In this document: positions 1 to 8,202 of the stretch, one piece after another
How positions within the stretch are numbered: the stretch's first letter is position 1
How the letters are laid out: each line of letters starts with the position of its first letter
From: an uncultured Clostridium sp.
Lineage (GTDB): Bacteria > Bacillota > Clostridia > Lachnospirales > Lachnospiraceae
NCBI GenBank assembly: GCA_945917985.1
Contig: CAMEIH010000008.1
Location: forward strand, 1-64,000
Length of the DNA: 64,000 nucleotides
Reading direction: 5' to 3'
Position numbers and translations under genes: made by a program
Notes under the pieces: model-generated
Databases searched by the model: none
The model's input: the letters and a program-made list of their open reading frames with translations, nothing else
Told to the model about the DNA's origin: nothing

Positions 1-115
1 TGGGGAAAACTTCTGTTTCGTCCACTTCCTGAGCCAGAGGCTTTACTTCTTTTTCTGCAAACTCTTTGAAAAGAGTTCTCGCCATTTCATGTTTTTTGTC
101 TAACATAAAATCCAT
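1..115 (-). CDS. bcd: butyryl-CoA dehydrogenase, N-terminal part (runs off left edge)
   Basis: The first 38 residues (starting MDFMLDKKHEMARTLF, followed by a KEVKPLAQEVDE stretch) match the N-terminal helix of clostridial short-chain acyl-CoA dehydrogenases. The flavoenzyme reduces crotonyl-CoA to butyryl-CoA together with EtfAB. The ATG follows a GGAGG ribosome site. It is the last gene visible in the thl-crt-hbd-bcd operon, and the family pattern suggests etfB/etfA beyond the edge (inference). Only the N-terminus is visible, so active-site residues cannot be checked. Confidence 0.88.
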   Translation of the reverse strand, partial: MDFMLDKKHEMARTLFKEFAEKEVKPLAQEVDETEVFP

Positions 116-147
116 GATTTTATTTCCTCCATTAAAAAAATTTTTAC

Positions 148-1020
148 TTACTGAGCATCAACAGGTGTTTTGGTTCTGTCTGCATTGTATACGTAGAAGC
201 CCTTGCCTGTCTTAACACCGAGGTTACCGCCGCGAACCATCTTGCGAAGAAGAGGACATGCACGATACTTGCTGTCGCCTGTCTCGTTGTAAAGAACATC
301 CATGATAGCGAGGCAGATATCAAGACCGATGAAATCACCAAGCTCTAAGGGACCCATGGGATGATTTGCACCAAGCTTCATAGCAGCGTCGATGCCTGCG
401 ATATCGGAAACACCTTCCATCTTGATGAAAGCAGCTTCGTTGATCATGGGAACAAGGATACGGTTTACTACGAAACCTGCAGCCTCGTTTACCTGAACGG
501 GAGTCTTGCCAATCTCTTCAGAGATCTTCTTGATGGTGTCAACAGTCTCTACAGGAGTATTCACGCCTGCAATTACCTCAACCAGCTTCATTCTGTCTGC
601 AGGATTGAAGAAATGCATACCGATCATGGGACGGCTTAAGCCGTTGCCGATCTCTGTGATGGAAAGGCTTGATGTGTTGGATGCGAAAACGCATTCAGGC
701 TTAGCGATCTTGTCAAGCTCGCCAAATGTTGTCTTCTTAACTTCCATATTTTCAAATGCAGCTTCTACGATCAGATCACAATCTGCACAAAGGTCTTCCT
801 TAAGACCGGGTGTGATCTTTGCGAGGATAGCGTCTACTGCTTCCTGTGTCAGCTTTCCTTTTTCTACAAGCTTTGCATAACCTTTTGCAATCTTTGCTTT
901 TCCGCCTTCAGCCCACTCCTGCTTGATATCGCAGAGTGCAACCTCATATCCGTCAACCTGTGCAAAAGCCTTTGCAATGCCCTGACCCATGGTTCCGGCA
1001 CCAATAATACCTACTTTCAT
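148..1020 (-). CDS. hbd: 3-hydroxybutyryl-CoA dehydrogenase
   Basis: This 290-aa protein has the usual length of the family. It reduces acetoacetyl-CoA to 3-hydroxybutyryl-CoA in the cytoplasmic butyrate pathway. An N-terminal Rossmann GAGTMG motif (residues 7-12) binds the cofactor, and the catalytic region carries the GMHFFNPADRMKLVEV signature with the active-site His near residue 138. The C-terminal dimerisation domain ends in a GVKTGKGFYVY stretch typical of the family. The ATG has a clear SD (AGGAGG) in the crt-hbd gap. bcd starts about 30 bp downstream, so the two are almost certainly co-transcribed. Confidence 0.95.
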   Translation of the reverse strand: MKVGIIGAGTMGQGIAKAFAQVDGYEVALCDIKQEWAEGGKAKIAKGYAKLVEKGKLTQEAVDAILAKITPGLKEDLCADCDLIVEAAFENMEVKKTTFGELDKIAKPECVFASNTSSLSITEIGNGLSRPMIGMHFFNPADRMKLVEVIAGVNTPVETVDTIKKISEEIGKTPVQVNEAAGFVVNRILVPMINEAAFIKMEGVSDIAGIDAAMKLGANHPMGPLELGDFIGLDICLAIMDVLYNETGDSKYRACPLLRKMVRGGNLGVKTGKGFYVYNADRTKTPVDAQ

Positions 1021-1101
1021 TTTAAATCCTCCTAAAGTTTTATTAATATTGTAATCAAATGCCTGCTTCGCAGGCGCTTGATTTCATGCTGATGTTACAT
1101 G

Positions 1102-1887
1102 TTAACAGTTTTTAAAAGGCTCTTTTACTTTTTCCTTGTTCTTGTCAAGGAAGAAAGCCATACCGTACTTCTGATCTTCTGTCTCGAAGCAGTCACCGAA
1201 TAATTTCTCTTCGATCACGATTGCCTGATCCATATCTACATCAAGACCTTCATTGATTGCCTTCTTGCAGTTGCGGACAGCGATAGGCGCATTCTTTGCA
1301 ATTCCTGCTGCCATCTTCTCTGCTGCGGGCAGTAACTCTTCCTGAGTATAAACAGCATTTACAAGACCGATTCTCAAAGCTTCGTCAGCCTTGATATTTC
1401 TTGCGGTATAGATCATCTGCTTAGCCATTCCTGCGCCTACAAGACGGGCAAGTCTCTGGGTTCCGCCAAATCCGGGAGTGATTCCGAGGCCAACCTCAGG
1501 CTGTCCGAATACAGCGTTGTCGGAGCAGATTCTGATGTCACAGCTCATGGAGATCTCACAGCCGCCGCCGAGTGCAAAACCATTTACTGCGGCGATCACG
1601 GGGATAGGGAATGTCTCCAGCTTGCGGAATACATCATTACCTTTCTTACCGAAAGCTTCACCTTCTGCCTTGGTCAGCGTACTCATTTCTCCGATATCTG
1701 CACCTGCAACGAAGGATTTCTGTCCTGCACCTGTTAAGATTAAGGCTCTTACTTCATCAAGGTTTACAGCATCCAGTGTCGCATCAAGCTCTTCCAGAAC
1801 CTGAGAGTTCAGAGCATTTAATGCTTTTTCACGGCTGATGGTGATAATGCCGTATGCGCCTTTTTGTTCGTATACGATAAATTCCAT
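1102..1887 (-). CDS. crt: crotonase (3-hydroxybutyryl-CoA dehydratase)
   Basis: This 261-aa enoyl-CoA hydratase/isomerase family protein dehydrates 3-hydroxybutyryl-CoA to crotonyl-CoA. The oxyanion-hole segment (VAGADIGEM), GGGCEISMS and FGQPEVGLGITPGFGG are present, including both glutamates expected in the active site. The start chosen is the ATG of MEFIVYEQKG, because AAGGAG sits 8 nt upstream; an open frame extends 13 codons further without a ribosome site. It lies between thl and hbd in the butyryl-CoA operon. Confidence 0.95.
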   Translation of the reverse strand: MEFIVYEQKGAYGIITISREKALNALNSQVLEELDATLDAVNLDEVRALILTGAGQKSFVAGADIGEMSTLTKAEGEAFGKKGNDVFRKLETFPIPVIAAVNGFALGGGCEISMSCDIRICSDNAVFGQPEVGLGITPGFGGTQRLARLVGAGMAKQMIYTARNIKADEALRIGLVNAVYTQEELLPAAEKMAAGIAKNAPIAVRNCKKAINEGLDVDMDQAIVIEEKLFGDCFETEDQKYGMAFFLDKNKEKVKEPFKNC

Positions 1888-1978
1888 TTTCGTAACTCCT
1901 TTTCTTTTTGTTATACTTTTCAGCACCGTATCTTTTTACAATACCGGTCCTGCATTCTTCATAATCCTAAACATTCCG

Positions 1979-2010
1979 ATAAGCAGGCCTAAATCTTTAG
2001 GTCTGCTTAT
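1979..2010. other. hairpin in the thl-crt intergenic gap
   Basis: An inverted repeat of 15 bp (ATAAGCAGGCCTAAA against its near-perfect complement, 2-nt loop) lies between thl and crt. It has no clear U-run on the minus strand, so it is not a standard terminator. It could be an mRNA processing or stabilising hairpin that sets the thl to crt expression ratio (inference). Confidence 0.5.
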
Positions 2011-2029
2011 CCTCATTTTGATAATCTGA

Positions 2030-3214
2030 CTAATCTTCAATCTTTACGATGGTTGAGCATCCCATACCGCCGCCGATACAAAGGGTTGCAAGACCGGTCT
2101 TGGCGCCCTTAGCCTGCATCTCATGAAGCAGTGTTACAAGGATACGGCATCCGGAAGCTCCTACAGGATGTCCCAGTGCAATAGCACCGCCGTTAGGATT
2201 CAGCTGCTTGTCCACATCAATGCCAAGATCCTTACCTACTGCAACGGACTGTGCTGCGAATGCTTCGTTTGCCTCGATGATATCGAAGTCTTCGATCTTC
2301 ATGCCTGCTTTAGCCATAACTTTCTTGGTGGAAGCAACAGGTCCGATACCCATAACCTCAGGTCTTACACCTGCAAGGGCACCTGCCACGAAAGTAGCCA
2401 TAGGCTTAACGCCTAATTCTTTTGCTTTCTCTTCGCTCATCACAACGATAGCGGCTGCACCGTCATTGATACCGGAAGCATTACCTGCGGTAACAAATCC
2501 GTTAGGATTGATAGGACGAAGCTTTGCAAGTCCTTCGATGGTGGAACCGGGACGAGGACCTTCGTCAACCTTAAATTCAACCATTTCTTTTTTCTTCTTA
2601 ACCATAACAGGTACAATCTCTGCGTCGAAAGCACCTGACTTCTGAGCTGCCTCAGCCTTCTGCTGGCTCTTTAATGCGAACTCATCAAGCTCTTCTCTTG
2701 TAAGTCCCCACTCTTCACAGATATTGTCTGCTGTCTTGATCATGTGATAATTGTTGAATGCATCCCAAAGTGCATCATTTACCATGGTGTCCACTAATGT
2801 ACCATTGTTCATTCTATATCCGAAACGTGCCTGAGGAACTGCATAAGGAGCCATGGACATATTTTCCATACCGCCTGCCACTACGATGTCTGCATCTCCT
2901 GCCATGATCATCTGTGCTGCCTGATTCACACAGTTAAGTCCGGAACCGCATACAACGTTCATGGTAACTGCAGGTACTTCAATCGGTAAACCTGCTTTAA
3001 TAGATGCCTGACGTGCTACGTTCTGTCCCTGTCCTGCCTGGATTACGCAGCCCATGTATACCTGATCAACCTGTTCAGGTGCCACACCTGCTCTGTTTAA
3101 AGCTTCCTTGATTACGATTGCGCCAAGCTCTGCAGCGGGTGTTGTGCTTAAGGATCCACCCATGGTGCCGATAGCAGTACGACAAGCGCCGGCTAAAACT
3201 ACTTTCTTTGCCAT
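2030..3214 (-). CDS. thl: acetyl-CoA acetyltransferase (thiolase)
   Basis: This 394-aa biosynthetic thiolase condenses two acetyl-CoA to acetoacetyl-CoA, the entry step of butyrate synthesis. The nucleophilic Cys lies in [10 protein letters not shown], the other catalytic segments are [16 protein letters not shown] (His) and CIGGGMGCS (second Cys). Length is standard. GGAGGAGAG precedes the ATG. It is the first gene of the operon and carries the only clear upstream promoter. Confidence 0.96.
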   Translation of the reverse strand: MAKKVVLAGACRTAIGTMGGSLSTTPAAELGAIVIKEALNRAGVAPEQVDQVYMGCVIQAGQGQNVARQASIKAGLPIEVPAVTMNVVCGSGLNCVNQAAQMIMAGDADIVVAGGMENMSMAPYAVPQARFGYRMNNGTLVDTMVNDALWDAFNNYHMIKTADNICEEWGLTREELDEFALKSQQKAEAAQKSGAFDAEIVPVMVKKKKEMVEFKVDEGPRPGSTIEGLAKLRPINPNGFVTAGNASGINDGAAAIVVMSEEKAKELGVKPMATFVAGALAGVRPEVMGIGPVASTKKVMAKAGMKIEDFDIIEANEAFAAQSVAVGKDLGIDVDKQLNPNGGAIALGHPVGASGCRILVTLLHEMQAKGAKTGLATLCIGGGMGCSTIVKIED

Positions 3215-3267
3215 TATTACTCTCCTCCGTTTGATATTAAACTTGTATTTATTTGCTCTTGCAATGA

Positions 3268-3285
3268 TTGTTAATTTTTTATCAT
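3268..3285. promoter_or_regulatory. Rex-like operator in the thl leader
   Basis: TTGTTAATTTTTTATCAT resembles the Rex consensus TTGTTAANNNNTTAACAA: the left half is perfect and the right half matches 5 of 7 bases. It lies within a longer perfect inverted repeat (GCAATGAT...ATCATTGC, 3261-3288), just downstream of the predicted start of transcription. Rex is known to repress butyryl-CoA genes in clostridia when NADH is low; that this site is used here is inference. Confidence 0.45.
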
Positions 3286-3298
3286 TGCCGACGTGTTC

Positions 3299-3327
3299 AT
3301 TATAACATAGGCACTATTTTTTTGCAA
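3299..3327 (-). promoter_or_regulatory. sigma-A promoter of the butyryl-CoA operon
   Basis: Read on the minus strand, TTGCAA (3322-3327) is followed by a 17-bp spacer and a perfect TATAAT (3299-3304). It lies about 85 bp upstream of the thl ATG and the candidate Rex site sits just downstream. Confidence 0.75.
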
Positions 3328-3345
3328 TCCACATTATTTTACTTT

Positions 3346-4212
3346 CTAATAAAAAATCTGCGCAATGGGAGACGTCTCATCGATGATCAAGGTCTTATTG
3401 TTTCCCGTCATGGTGGCTTTGGCTGCATCCAGGGACCTTAAGAAGATATAAAAGTCTGCCTTCTCGGGATCATTGTACGCCTCACTCAGGATTCTCATAT
3501 ACTCAGCCTCACCCTTTGCGATGATCTCCTCTGCCTGGGCATCCGCCTCGGACTGCATGACAATGATCTCCGCATTGGTGTTGTTGGAGATCTCCTTTGC
3601 CTCCTCCTGGCCTTCTGCCTGATAAGTAGCCGCAATATTATTTCTCTCGGAGATCATACGCTCATAGACAGCGTTCTTGTTCTCATCCGGCAGATCCAGA
3701 GACTTGGTTTCCACTGCAAGGAGCTTGATTCCGTACTGTTCAAGCGTATTGCCGATGTTATCCTGGATTGCCTTTGCCAGCTCGCCGTCACGACCGCTGA
3801 TCACTTCCTCCTGGCTTAAGCTGCTGATCACATTTTTCAAGCTGTTGTAGGTAATGGTATCGATACGGAACTCCGCATTGCTCTTCTGTGCACTCAAAGT
3901 CTGGGTATATTTATAGGGATCTTCAATTTTCCAGAGTACGAAGCAGTCTGCGATCATGGACTTTTTGTCCTTTGTCATCACATCACTGACGGCAAGGTCA
4001 TATAAAAGCACTTCATTCTCAATTTTTTCTGCCGTCTGGATAAAAGGAATCTTCATGCTAAGACCGGGTTCCTGCCTGATGCTCTCAATTCTTCCAAACT
4101 GCTTGATCACGGTATATTCGTTGGGATAAGTAACTACCATGCCGGAATTGATGATCATAATTGCCAGCACCGCTACAACTGCTATGATAAAAACTGATTT
4201 TTTCTTCATCAC
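3346..4212 (-). CDS. hflC: HflC-like SPFH/band 7 membrane protein
   Basis: This 288-aa protein has one N-terminal transmembrane segment (about residues 6-26) followed by an SPFH/PHB domain (EYTVIKQFGRIESI, GLSMKIPF) and an Ala/Glu-rich coiled region containing a QAEGQEEAKEI stretch. The end of the coil and the C-terminal FLRSLDAAK are typical of HflC. In other bacteria HflK and HflC form a membrane cage around the FtsH protease and modulate its access to substrates. It lies 19 bp downstream of the hflK-like gene and is probably co-transcribed with it. Confidence 0.85.
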   Translation of the reverse strand: MMKKKSVFIIAVVAVLAIMIINSGMVVTYPNEYTVIKQFGRIESIRQEPGLSMKIPFIQTAEKIENEVLLYDLAVSDVMTKDKKSMIADCFVLWKIEDPYKYTQTLSAQKSNAEFRIDTITYNSLKNVISSLSQEEVISGRDGELAKAIQDNIGNTLEQYGIKLLAVETKSLDLPDENKNAVYERMISERNNIAATYQAEGQEEAKEISNNTNAEIIVMQSEADAQAEEIIAKGEAEYMRILSEAYNDPEKADFYIFLRSLDAAKATMTGNNKTLIIDETSPIAQIFY

Positions 4213-4231
4213 TTGTTCCTCACTTTCCGAA

Positions 4232-5260
4232 TTATTCTTCTGTATTTTCGCTTACTGCCTCGCTGCCTGTACCGGTGCCTGTTTTCTCTGTCTCCGACAG
4301 ATTCGCAAAGGACTCCAAAGGAAGCATGGTCTGGGTAGTTCCGTCACTCTTTTCGATGATTACCTTCATATCGGGAAGGATTTCTTCCATGGTTTCATAG
4401 AACATTCTCTGTTTGGTGATCAGCGGATACTTCTGGTATTCCGCATAGAGTTCATTCAGTCTCGCCACCTGACCCTTTGCCTCATTGACGCGCTCCTCCG
4501 CCTGAGCCTGTGCTGTTTTTAAGGTCTCATCCACCTGGGCTCTGGCTGCAGGGATATCCTCGTTTCTCTTCTGGTTTGCCTTGTTAATGGAAGTTTCTTT
4601 TCCCTGTTTTGCATTTTCCACATTCTTGAAGGCACTGATGACCTCCTGGGTAGGGGGTTCCGCATCCTGAATGGTAATATTCACCAGCTGGACACCGATA
4701 TCTTCCTGCTCCAGACGTCCCACAATCTTCTCTTTGATGGATGCCTGAATCTCATTTTTGCCTGTGGTGATCACGCTGTCAACATCATACAGACCAATGG
4801 TATCCCTGATATAGCTCTGGGTCAGCATTTTTAGGATATCTACCGGGCTTTCCGATGCGTACAGATATTTAACCGGATCCGTAACCTTGTATTCCACGTA
4901 AAAATCCACATTGACAAAGTTGTAGTCCCTTGTGATCATAAAAGATTCCGAGTCCACAGATTCATCGGTATCCGCACGATAGCCGATGGGAAAGCCGTTG
5001 ATGGTCTTCGGCACCTTCTCAAGCTCCTGTACAAAGGGTATCTTGAGGTGGATACCTGACTGCTCTACTACCTTCGGCACACCAAAGGTGGTGACCACCG
5101 CATATTCATTCTCCTTCAGTGAGTAGATACTGCCAAACAAAAGATACACCGCAAAAATGATAACGATCACGGCTACGACGCCTTTTCCCGCCTTTGCGGC
5201 TGCATTTTTTGCACGGTCTTTTGCCTGTCCATAAGGGTTTTGTTGATTGTTCCTAAACAT
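4232..5260 (-). CDS. hflK: HflK-like SPFH/band 7 membrane protein
   Basis: This 342-aa protein starts with a short Gln/Asn-rich cytoplasmic stretch, then a transmembrane segment (about residues 27-47, VVAVIVIIFAVYLLFGSIYS). The SPFH domain follows (NEYAVVTTFGVPKVV, GIHLKIPFVQELEKV), then a coiled coil and an acidic, Thr/Ser-rich tail. Co-location with hflC supports the HflK assignment. An SD (AAAGGAGGAAAAC) precedes the ATG. The transcript leader carries a probable manganese riboswitch, which is unusual for this family. Confidence 0.85.
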   Translation of the reverse strand: MFRNNQQNPYGQAKDRAKNAAAKAGKGVVAVIVIIFAVYLLFGSIYSLKENEYAVVTTFGVPKVVEQSGIHLKIPFVQELEKVPKTINGFPIGYRADTDESVDSESFMITRDYNFVNVDFYVEYKVTDPVKYLYASESPVDILKMLTQSYIRDTIGLYDVDSVITTGKNEIQASIKEKIVGRLEQEDIGVQLVNITIQDAEPPTQEVISAFKNVENAKQGKETSINKANQKRNEDIPAARAQVDETLKTAQAQAEERVNEAKGQVARLNELYAEYQKYPLITKQRMFYETMEEILPDMKVIIEKSDGTTQTMLPLESFANLSETEKTGTGTGSEAVSENTEE

Positions 5261-5337
5261 TAAGTTTTCCTCCTTTGATTTGTGAGCTGCCCGGTCTTTT
5301 CACAAGCTGCGCGCTCTGCTTTTGTTTTACCGGAAAG

Positions 5338-5381
5338 TAAAAAAAGACCATTATTGCAGCCACTTGCTACAATAAAAGTCT
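5338..5381 (-). terminator. riboswitch-controlled intrinsic terminator
   Basis: On the minus strand AGACTTTTATTGTAGC pairs with GCTGCAATAATGGTCT (one mismatch, G-U pairs allowed) around a 5-nt loop, then a run of seven T. The 5' arm overlaps the 3' end of the upstream aptamer, the layout of a transcriptional on-switch. Confidence 0.8.
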
Positions 5382-5480
5382 TGCTACAGTCTGATCTGAT
5401 TCGAAACGGATGTTTTCATCGTCCTGACGATTCGAATATACCATCTGGTTGAAGCTATCGGTATCAGCTACTCCCTTTTA
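5371..5480 (-). ncRNA. yybP-ykoY family (Mn2+) riboswitch aptamer
   Basis: The minus-strand RNA starts with AAAAGGGAGTAGC and ends with TGTAGCAAGACTTTTATT. These correspond to the two conserved ends of yybP-ykoY riboswitches (known forms read GGGGAGUAGC ... UUAGCAAGACCUUU). The middle holds two further helices (for example GATTCGAA...TTCGAATC). It is followed at once by a terminator whose stem would compete with the aptamer. Known members sense Mn2+ and usually control Mn exporters, TerC-like proteins or P-type ATPases; here the first downstream genes are hflK-hflC. Confidence 0.8.
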
Positions 5481-5491
5481 TTGATGCACTT

Positions 5492-5520
5492 ATAATATCA
5501 TATTGTTAATTAATTGTCAA
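5492..5520 (-). promoter_or_regulatory. sigma-A promoter of the riboswitch-hflKC transcript
   Basis: TTGACA (5515-5520, minus strand), a 17-bp spacer and TATTAT (5492-5497) lie immediately upstream of the aptamer, placing the start of transcription within about 10 nt of its first helix. Confidence 0.8.
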
Positions 5521-5591
5521 ACATATTTTATAATGTCAACATCATAAAATCTCATATAAATCACTTTTATTTCAAAAGGTCTTAAGATTCC

Positions 5592-6248
5592 ATGAAAAAA
5601 ACTCATTTTCCCATATATATTATGCTGACCGGCATTTTGATCCTGGCTGTCCTTATTCTGTTTTTAAGACACCGACTGCTGATCGGCGAACCCATTCGTT
5701 CCGCTTCTCTTGCATCTTTACTTAAGGCACCCGCCATAGAAGTGGTTTCAGACACTGACAAAAGCTACATCAAATGGGTAGATTTCAATGTCACATGTGA
5801 AGCCATGACAAAAGCCTATACCCTGGATGTGGAGAGCTACGATAAAGATGTTCATCTAAACTGGATTGAACTGCTGGCCTATGCCGGTGCCAAAGGCGGC
5901 GGCTCCTTTGATAAAAAGAGTCTTTCGACGATCGACAAGCTGGCATTGGAGCTTTCAAATGGCGAAACCACTATACAAAAGCTGACGAAGGACATGAAAT
6001 ATTACGACTATTATTATGAAGCCTACGAGGCGGTGCTTGGCGGTATGGTAGGAGAATATGAGATAGAGCAGTCCGATGAAGCAGATGGAAAAGTCTGGAA
6101 AAAGGTCTATGGTCTGAAGGCCTTCTCTCCCATTGCAAAGGGCTTTCCCTACAGTGATTATGACGATTTCGGCTCTTCACGAAGCTATGGTTACAAAAGA
6201 CAGCACCTGGGGCACGACATGATGGGACAGATCGGTACACCTATGTGA
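5592..6248 (+). pseudogene. M23 metallopeptidase, 5' half (interrupted by prophage)
   Basis: This half encodes an N-terminal transmembrane anchor (about residues 8-25, MLTGILILAVLILFL), a roughly 150-residue extracellular region, and the first half of an M23 (LytM-type) peptidase domain with the HLGHD zinc-ligand motif (HxGxD). The frame ends 5 bp into phage DNA (GTPM, then TGA). Joining it at ATCGGTACACC to the fragment at the right end of the prophage restores a continuous 382-aa frame. The intact protein is presumably a membrane-anchored peptidoglycan endopeptidase; this half lacks the HxH ligands and should be inactive. Confidence 0.92.
6231..6241 (+). other. attL core
   Basis: ATCGGTACACC is shared exactly with attR. 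The next bases differ (TATGTG against CATTGTG), so the identical core is 11 bp. It encodes IGTP of the M23 domain. Short cores are normal for large serine recombinases. Confidence 0.85.
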
Positions 6249-6255
6249 ATAAATT

Positions 6256-6350
6256 ATTGAATTTCTTTTTCTTCTACTCTATATTTCTTAATTAAGGAAA
6301 TAACTTCCATTTTATCGAGTCTGCTCTGCATAAGATTGCGACGTCGCAAT
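6256..6350 (-). pseudogene. remnant of a second endolysin 3' end
   Basis: The minus strand codes for a tail (QSRLDKMEVISLIKKYR, VEE) closely matching the last residues of the adjacent endolysin (LQSRLEKMGVISLINKYRIEE). It is preceded, out of frame, by IATSQSYAE, matching the endolysin's YATSQSYAE about 75 residues earlier. The segment between was lost, apparently at a GCAGA-type repeat. It has no start and is not a functional gene. Confidence 0.7.
6335..6350. repeat. GCGACGTCGC palindrome, copy 1
   Basis: ATTGCGACGTCGCAAT is a perfect 16-bp palindrome inside the endolysin remnant. Its core TGCGACGTCGCA recurs three more times in the prophage. Confidence 0.85.
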
Positions 6351-6417
6351 ACTGTCAATGTAATAAATGATACTTCCGGATGTAATAATTAAATCCCACA
6401 ATATGAATAATATATGG

Positions 6418-6512
6418 TATAATCAAATTGCAAGCGGACATAATGGCTTGCGGATTGTCGTGTATACTTAATAAAAAGAAAGGTCCTGGATTATTTCCGG
6501 GACCTTTCTACT
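6418..6512 (+). ncRNA. candidate small RNA next to attL
   Basis: An extended -10 element (TGGTATAAT, TATAAT at 6418-6423) has no clear -35. Downstream is a hairpin (GCAAGC...GCTTGC), then a strong terminator hairpin. Together they would give a plus-strand RNA of roughly 80 nt with no reading frame, antisense to nothing. Weak evidence; it could simply be a terminator region. Confidence 0.3.
6479..6509. terminator. bidirectional terminator after the lysis module
   Basis: AAAGGTCCTGG and CCGGGACCTTT form an 11-bp stem (one G-U) around a short loop. The minus-strand side is followed by CTTTTTATT and the plus side by CTACTTTT. It ends the late/lysis transcript coming from the right. Confidence 0.85.
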
Positions 6513-6514
6513 TT

Positions 6515-7708
6515 TCATTCTTCTATTCTGTATTTATTAATCAAGGAAATAACACCCATTTTTTCCAGTCTACTCTGCAGTTTCTTCGCATTCAGTAGGC
6601 TCCTGTATGCTCCTACCTGAACAATCCACAGATATCCTTCCGGAGCTTCCTGATCCGCCTCAAACTCATCATATCTTGTCAGTCCATACCTTTCAATATA
6701 ACTAACCAGTGTTTCTGCATATGATTGCGACGTCGCATATCCGCATTCTTCCAGATACAGGCACGCAAGCACATAGTTCTCGCATCCGATCACAGGCTGA
6801 TACCTTAATGTTTTACCGCCGTCTGTACTTCTTGTGGCAATATAATCATTGTGATCCAGTATGCTCTGCTCCCAGCTGTCATATGCCCGCCACAGTTCAT
6901 TTTTATCCACACGGTAGTTTCCGTCCGGATTCTGCTCCGTGGCATCCTTCACGTATGATCTTCCTGTCCATCCATTTAGCTTGATTCCAAACAGTGCATT
7001 GGCATTTACGGCAAGCTCCGATGTCCCTATGTTGCTCTCAATGGCTGCCTGTGCGATCACCACGCTTGGAATCATTATGTGATTATCCTGCCAGTCCCTG
7101 CGTGCGATATTGCCAACAAAATCATGAAACTCATCCCTTGTGATACTATGGTTCTCCTGCACATCCACAGACGGCAGAACAGCCTCTGTATAGATTCCAC
7201 GGTAAATTGCCCGCGCAATTCCTTCCGCGCCTCCTGCGGCCTCATACGCGTCCATATCTTCCTGGTTATCACAGAAGCAGCATTCAATCAGCATGGACTT
7301 AGCTTTTGTTTTCCGGATCACGTACAGCCCTGTACCTTCTTTTACTCCCCGGTTCACAAAACCTAAGGAAGAAATCTCACTGCACACATCCAGTGCGTCC
7401 TGAAACTGTCTTCCTTCGTAGGTGTATACCTCCACCCCTTTTCCGGTATGCGCGGATGATGCATTGAAGTGGATGGATAGGAACCAGTCAAGGTCCTGCC
7501 TGTTGGCCAGTGCCACAGCTGCGGCAAGATATTCCTGCTGTGTGTTTGCCTGATCAATGGTACAGTCTACCACTGTCACTCCTGCAGACCGGAGCAGGCT
7601 CATGAGAGCCTGTCCGACCATTCTTGTATGTTCTGATTCCTTTATGATGCCTACCGCGCCATATCCCGGTCCTGATGCGGTATGCCCGCAGTTGACTCCT
7701 ATAACCAT
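6515..7708 (-). CDS. endolysin: amidase-3 plus glucosaminidase with C-terminal SPOR-like repeat
   Basis: This 397-aa modular lysin cuts host peptidoglycan at the end of the lytic cycle. Residues 1-170 form a zinc N-acetylmuramoyl-L-alanine amidase (amidase_3) with ligands H9, E24 and H80 (SIHFNAS) and the catalytic Glu in MLIECCF. Residues about 190-330 match the glucosaminidase (FlgJ/LytG-like) fold with AQAAIESNIGTSELA. The last 45 residues (WIVQVGAYRSLLNAKKL) look like a SPOR domain that binds denuded glycan. It overlaps the holin gene by 1 bp. Residues ATSQ are encoded by one of the GCGACGTCGC palindromes. There is no signal peptide, consistent with holin-dependent export. Confidence 0.93.
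   Translation of the reverse strand: MVIGVNCGHTASGPGYGAVGIIKESEHTRMVGQALMSLLRSAGVTVVDCTIDQANTQQEYLAAAVALANRQDLDWFLSIHFNASSAHTGKGVEVYTYEGRQFQDALDVCSEISSLGFVNRGVKEGTGLYVIRKTKAKSMLIECCFCDNQEDMDAYEAAGGAEGIARAIYRGIYTEAVLPSVDVQENHSITRDEFHDFVGNIARRDWQDNHIMIPSVVIAQAAIESNIGTSELAVNANALFGIKLNGWTGRSYVKDATEQNPDGNYRVDKNELWRAYDSWEQSILDHNDYIATRSTDGGKTLRYQPVIGCENYVLACLYLEECGYATSQSYAETLVSYIERYGLTRYDEFEADQEAPEGYLWIVQVGAYRSLLNAKKLQSRLEKMGVISLINKYRIEE
6726..6737. repeat. GCGACGTCGC palindrome, copy 2
   Basis: TGCGACGTCGCA lies within the endolysin gene, encoding ATSQ. Confidence 0.85.
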
Positions 7709-8139
7709 TATTTATCACCTTCTGTATTTGCTTTTGCCGTCAGAATGTCGATTGCTTTATTGAGCACTGGAGGAAGCGGTACTCCCATAAGACCCGCATT
7801 TTCAACAACAGATATCAATTCATTCGCCATAAATCCAATAATCACCGCTGTGCGTATAAAATTCAGTCCCAGTGCAAGATCAAGCCTGTATGCGATCAGA
7901 ACCACTGCAAGCGCCATTCCTTTTCTGCATAATCCTTTCCATCCTGCCCGGCTGTCAAGTGCACCGTTTTCTGATTTTTTGCTCTTATGGAACACTCCTG
8001 CAACGATCAGCCCTGATACATAATCAACTATCATAAGAATAATCAGTGTTACCAATGCGCTGTCCCACCCTCCGAATAATTTTGCGATAAATCCGCCTGT
8101 TACTCCTACTGCTGTGCATATCATTTCTTTTGCTCTCAT
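7708..8139 (-). CDS. phage holin (holin_4 / toxin-secretion-lysis family)
   Basis: This 143-aa membrane protein has hydrophobic segments around residues 8-28, 28-48 (LVTLIILMIVDYVSGLIVAG) and 70-105. The VDYVSGLIVA and SRAGWKGLCRKG motifs are typical of the holin_4 family. It would open the membrane for the endolysin. It lies directly upstream of the endolysin with a 1-bp overlap and has a GGAG-type SD. Confidence 0.9.
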   Translation of the reverse strand: MRAKEMICTAVGVTGGFIAKLFGGWDSALVTLIILMIVDYVSGLIVAGVFHKSKKSENGALDSRAGWKGLCRKGMALAVVLIAYRLDLALGLNFIRTAVIIGFMANELISVVENAGLMGVPLPPVLNKAIDILTAKANTEGDK

Positions 8140-8202
8140 AATTTTTCTCTCCTTCTTATAAATTTAAAAGCCGGTAAGGATTTCTCCCTATCGGATACAG
8201 AA

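Noticed and set aside
1979-2010. Intrinsic terminator between thl and crt
   Set aside because: Stable hairpin but no U-run on the transcribed strand, and crt, hbd and bcd need transcription through it.
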